Shown here piece after piece: positions 6,233 through 8,520 of a stretch of 8,520 bases of DNA (position 1 is its first letter; each line of letters opens with the position of its first letter). This DNA is from Cyclobacteriaceae bacterium (GTDB taxonomy: Bacteria; Bacteroidota; Bacteroidia; Cytophagales; Cyclobacteriaceae). Location: positions 1 to 8,520 of the forward strand of contig JALOMY010000110.1 of assembly GCA_025455225.1 (NCBI GenBank), read 5' to 3'. Made by a program: the position numbers and the translations under genes. Under the pieces are notes generated by a model. It ran no database searches, had not been told where the DNA came from, and saw only the letters and a list, made by a program, of their open reading frames with translations.

Positions 6233-6945
6233 ATTCTGTCATTAACCGAAAGACTCAATTTATCAACCTTGGTTTAACCGACTATCAACAAGCCTGGGAT
6301 TACCAGGCTTCGCTGTTTTCAACCATACTGGATGTAAAAAAAGAAAACCGCGACTTGCCGGCTGAACAGCAAAAGCCTACCAGCAACTATTTGATTTTCT
6401 GTGAGCATCCACACGTATATACCCTTGGGAAAAGTGGAGATGAAAACAATCTTAAAATTCCGAAAGAAAAGCTTCATACCATCCAGGCATCGTACTACCA
6501 CAGCAATCGGGGTGGCGATATAACCTATCATGGGCCGGGACAGATTGTAGGTTATCCGGTAATTGACCTCGAGAATTTTTTTACCGACATTCATCAATAC
6601 ATGCGGTTTCTCGAAGAATCAATTATTCGAACACTCCATGAATATAATATTGAAGCCGGGCGCATACCCGGATTAACCGGAGTGTGGCTTGATCCGGAAA
6701 ACGATGTGCGGGCAAGAAAAATTTGTGCTTTAGGAGTAAAAACCAGCCGATGGGTAACCATGCATGGTTTTGCCTTTAATGTAAATACCGATTTGAATTA
6801 TTTTGACTACATCATTCCTTGTGGCATTCAGGATAAATCGGTCACTTCCATGAAAAAAGAACTTGGCTATGAAGTGGACTTCAAATCTGTTGAAGAAAAA
6901 GTGCGAAAACACATCGGTGATTTGTTTAATATGGAGTGGATATGA
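6229..6945 (+). CDS. lipB: Octanoyl-[acyl-carrier-protein]:protein transferase LipB
   Basis: LipB moves octanoate from acyl carrier protein onto the lipoyl domains of 2-oxoacid dehydrogenases and the glycine cleavage H protein, before LipA inserts sulfur. At 238 residues it is full length. Visible motifs are the CEHPHVYTLGKSG segment near residues 58-70, the substrate-pocket RGGDITYHGPGQ, the ARKICALGVKTSRWVTMHGFAFNVN block and IIPCGI. The catalytic pair K164 and C198 are 34 residues apart, exactly as K135 and C169 in the E. coli enzyme. The start is the GTG at 6229, which overlaps the TGA of the upstream isomerase gene (GTGA), a sign of translational coupling. No later ATG would keep the N-terminal LGLTDYQQAWDYQ segment. 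Its TGA stop in turn overlaps the ATG of the next gene. Confidence 0.96.
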   Translation: MNSVINRKTQFINLGLTDYQQAWDYQASLFSTILDVKKENRDLPAEQQKPTSNYLIFCEHPHVYTLGKSGDENNLKIPKEKLHTIQASYYHSNRGGDITYHGPGQIVGYPVIDLENFFTDIHQYMRFLEESIIRTLHEYNIEAGRIPGLTGVWLDPENDVRARKICALGVKTSRWVTMHGFAFNVNTDLNYFDYIIPCGIQDKSVTSMKKELGYEVDFKSVEEKVRKHIGDLFNMEWI

Positions 6946-7346
6946 TTCGTGATATTGAAATACCGGAAGTAAAAAATGTAACCCTTGCCGTTGCGCGCAA
7001 ACAGAAGCCGGGAGAAAGTGACGAATGGAGCGTTTACCTGATCAATTCGAATTCGTTCCCCATCGAAAACACCCTGGTGGCCAGCAAGGGATATGGCTTA
7101 AAAGACGGAGAAGAACAGCGCACCTCCGTATTGCGTCATTTTCTGGAAACCGTTCCGGCATTGAGTTCGGCTTTGGTTGAACCGATTGATCCGGCCGTAT
7201 TTCATCTGAACAACGAATACTGGGTTAGTTATTACATTGGTTCGACCATTTACGATAAGCGATTTGTCTTTGTACCCGATTCGATTTGTGATGAAAATAT
7301 CCGTTTTATCAAAGAGTTAAACATGGAAGGTGTATTGCACTCCTGA
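6942..7346 (+). CDS. Conserved protein of unknown function in the lipB operon
   Basis: A 134-residue, probably cytoplasmic protein with no signal peptide or membrane segment. I recognise its type from other Bacteroidota but know no function for it. From memory, relatives have sometimes been labelled as a phenylalanyl-tRNA synthetase alpha subunit, but no class II synthetase motif is visible and that label should not be trusted. The sequence looks like a compact beta-rich domain: SDEWSVYLINSNSFPIENTLV, then an SKGYGLKDGEEQRTSVLRH segment, then FHLNNEYWVSYYIGSTIYDKRFVFVPDSI. It resembles a small binding or adaptor fold more than an enzyme, as no catalytic motif stands out. The ATG at 6942 overlaps the lipB stop as ATGA and is preferred over a GTG six bases upstream. 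The stop is followed after four bases by the ATG of the phosphotriesterase-like lipoprotein gene. Confidence 0.85.
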   Translation: MIRDIEIPEVKNVTLAVARKQKPGESDEWSVYLINSNSFPIENTLVASKGYGLKDGEEQRTSVLRHFLETVPALSSALVEPIDPAVFHLNNEYWVSYYIGSTIYDKRFVFVPDSICDENIRFIKELNMEGVLHS

Positions 7347-7350
7347 ACAT

Positions 7351-8358
7351 ATGATCAAACGAATTACATTTTTCCTGATGATCTCGGCAACCATTTGGGT
7401 TGCTTGCAAGGAACAAAAATCATCCGAACAAATAATGACGGTCACAGGCGAAAAACCGGTTAGTGAAATGGGAGTTACATTACCCCATGAACATGTGCTG
7501 GTAGATTTTATCGGAGCAGACAGTATACAACCCGGACTATATAATCCGGATAGTGTATTTGAGAGGGTTTTGCCCTATTTACAAGAAATTAAAGCTCTGG
7601 GTGTTCAAACACTTGTTGAATGCACACCCGCCTACCTGGGCCGGGATGTTCAATTGTTAAAACGTTTATCGGAAGCCAGCGGCATCAACCTCCTCACCAA
7701 CACCGGGTATTATGGAGCTGCCCGTGAAAAGTTTGTACCCGATCATGCATACAAAGAAACTGCTGAACAACTGGCTCAGCATTGGATCGATGAATGGAAC
7801 AACGGCATTGATGGAACCGGTATTAAACCCGGATTCATGAAACTCAGTGCCGATGCAGGTCCGTTAACCGATGTGCAGAAAAAAATTATGAAAGCCGGTG
7901 CGCTGGCCCATCTTCAAACCGGGTTGACCATCGGGGTACACTCGGGTGATGGAAATGCTGCACGCGAAGAATTGGCCATCTTCATGGAAAACGGTGTAGC
8001 CCCCGAAGCGTTTATTTGGATACATGCCCAGAACGAAAAGAATTTTGACATATTTAAAGAACTTGCCTCGAAAGGCGCCTGGATAGAATTTGATTATATA
8101 CACCCGGAAACAACCGAACAATACATTCGCTTTCTGAGCTACATGAAAGAAAACAACCTGTTACACCGCACCTTACTTTCGCATGATGCCGGCTGGTATG
8201 ATGTTGTTAATCCTGCACTTCCCTTTCGGGGATTTACATCTTTGTTCAATGACTTGATCCCACGTATGAAAGAGGAAGGATTCACAGATGAAGAAATCAA
8301 TCTGCTCATCCAAAAAAATCCAACAGAAGTTTTCAACATTCGCATACGCAAACTATAA
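7351..8358 (+). CDS. Phosphotriesterase-family metallohydrolase, predicted lipoprotein
   Basis: A 335-residue member of the phosphotriesterase (PTE, PF02126-type) branch of the amidohydrolase superfamily. The TIM-barrel metal site is complete: HEH gives H46 and H48, FMKLS gives the carboxylated-lysine candidate K164, GVHSG gives H197, WIHAQ gives H225 and SHDAGW gives D279. Family members hydrolyse organophosphates, lactones or other esters; the substrate here cannot be read from the sequence. The N-terminus MIKRITFFLMISATIWVAC is a lipoprotein signal with a lipobox ending at C19, so the mature enzyme should be membrane-anchored and face the periplasm. The ATG at 7351 is preferred over an in-frame GTG at 7330 because it puts the signal peptide first. 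It is the last gene of the operon, four bases after its neighbour. A weak hairpin (8366-8378) without a T tract follows the stop. Confidence 0.93.
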   Translation: MIKRITFFLMISATIWVACKEQKSSEQIMTVTGEKPVSEMGVTLPHEHVLVDFIGADSIQPGLYNPDSVFERVLPYLQEIKALGVQTLVECTPAYLGRDVQLLKRLSEASGINLLTNTGYYGAAREKFVPDHAYKETAEQLAQHWIDEWNNGIDGTGIKPGFMKLSADAGPLTDVQKKIMKAGALAHLQTGLTIGVHSGDGNAAREELAIFMENGVAPEAFIWIHAQNEKNFDIFKELASKGAWIEFDYIHPETTEQYIRFLSYMKENNLLHRTLLSHDAGWYDVVNPALPFRGFTSLFNDLIPRMKEEGFTDEEINLLIQKNPTEVFNIRIRKL

Positions 8359-8406
8359 AATTTACCAACCTTCGGTTGTCAACGATAAGATTAGTACCTT
8401 AAGCAC
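8359..8406 (+). promoter_or_regulatory. Short gap before the exonuclease-like gene, with a possible weak promoter
   Basis: TTG (8376-8378) and TACCTTAA (8395-8402) resemble the -33 TTG and -7 TAnnTTTG boxes of Bacteroidota but are 16 bases apart and the second box is imperfect. A 5-bp hairpin CAACC-TTC-GGTTG spans 8366-8378. The last 8 bases before the ATG (TTAAGCAC, 8399-8406) match a junction in the 4761-4808 array. Read-through from the upstream operon is equally possible. Confidence 0.25.
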
Positions 8407-8520
8407 ATGAATGCCGACTTGCGCGACATCCTCTTTCTTGATATTGAAACCGTAGCCTGTACCAATGACTATGTTTCCCTCGATGAACGGCTTAAAGTTC
8501 AGTGGTCGCGTAAAGCTTCC
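8407..8520 (+). CDS. Predicted 3'-5' exonuclease (DEDD, PolB-like), cut off by the right window edge
   Basis: Thirty-eight codons from an ATG at 8407 stay open to the window end. Near the N-terminus, DILFLDIETV has the Exo I motif of DEDD exonucleases, with D12 and E14 as metal-binding residues. The following spacing to LDERLKVQWSRKA matches the start of the predicted PolB-like 3'-5' exonuclease family (PF10108-type) found in Bacteroidota. Such enzymes would act on DNA or RNA 3' ends in the cytoplasm. Only the first motif can be seen, so the remaining catalytic residues, the length and the integrity of the gene cannot be judged. It lies 48 bases after the phosphotriesterase-like gene on the same strand, and could be its own unit or a continuation of the operon. 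Confidence 0.75.
   Translation, partial: MNADLRDILFLDIETVACTNDYVSLDERLKVQWSRKAS

Noticed and set aside
8366..8378. Rho-independent terminator after the phosphotriesterase-like gene
   Set aside because: The stem is only 5 bp (CAACC/GGTTG) with a three-base loop and no following T tract, unlike the strong terminator at 3783-3813.

Overview
The window looks like a chromosomal segment of a Bacteroidota bacterium, probably of the Cytophagales type. The pointers are a DUF4293 membrane protein, a four-helix-bundle protein of the 23S rRNA intervening-sequence (IVP) family, a secreted MORN/YwqK-like protein with an SFSQ-type signal peptide end, no Shine-Dalgarno sequences before the starts, and a TAnnTTTG-type promoter box. 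Nothing resembles a phage, plasmid, CRISPR array or classical transposon.

Layout. 1-647 (minus): truA, losing its C-terminus at the left edge. 648-1285: an accessory-looking island holding one IVP-family gene (727-1086, minus) between two arrays of a degenerate 8-bp repeat in inverted orientation. 1286-1738 (plus): DUF4293 membrane protein. 1853-3751 (plus): htpG (Hsp90), followed by a strong hairpin terminator at 3783-3813. 3876-4694 (plus): exported MORN-repeat protein. 4695-4800: convergent intergenic gap containing a second 8-bp array with a different unit. 4801-5151 (minus): yraN. 5225-8358 (plus): a tightly coupled four-gene operon of bifunctional phosphoglucose/phosphomannose isomerase, lipB, a conserved protein of unknown function and a phosphotriesterase-family lipoprotein. 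8407-8520 (plus): the start of a DEDD 3'-5' exonuclease-like gene.

Most genes are housekeeping: tRNA modification, protein folding, sugar-phosphate interconversion and lipoate attachment. The operon's junctions (a GTG start overlapping a TGA stop, an ATGA overlap, a 4-base gap) suggest co-transcription and translational coupling, but the four products share no obvious pathway.

The most unusual signal is the pair of 8-bp-periodic arrays. The first flanks the IVP-family gene as inverted arms, and one arm runs directly into the truA start codon. The second lies beside yraN with no IVP gene. Together they suggest a small repeat-associated element, or its relics. This is inference from sequence alone.
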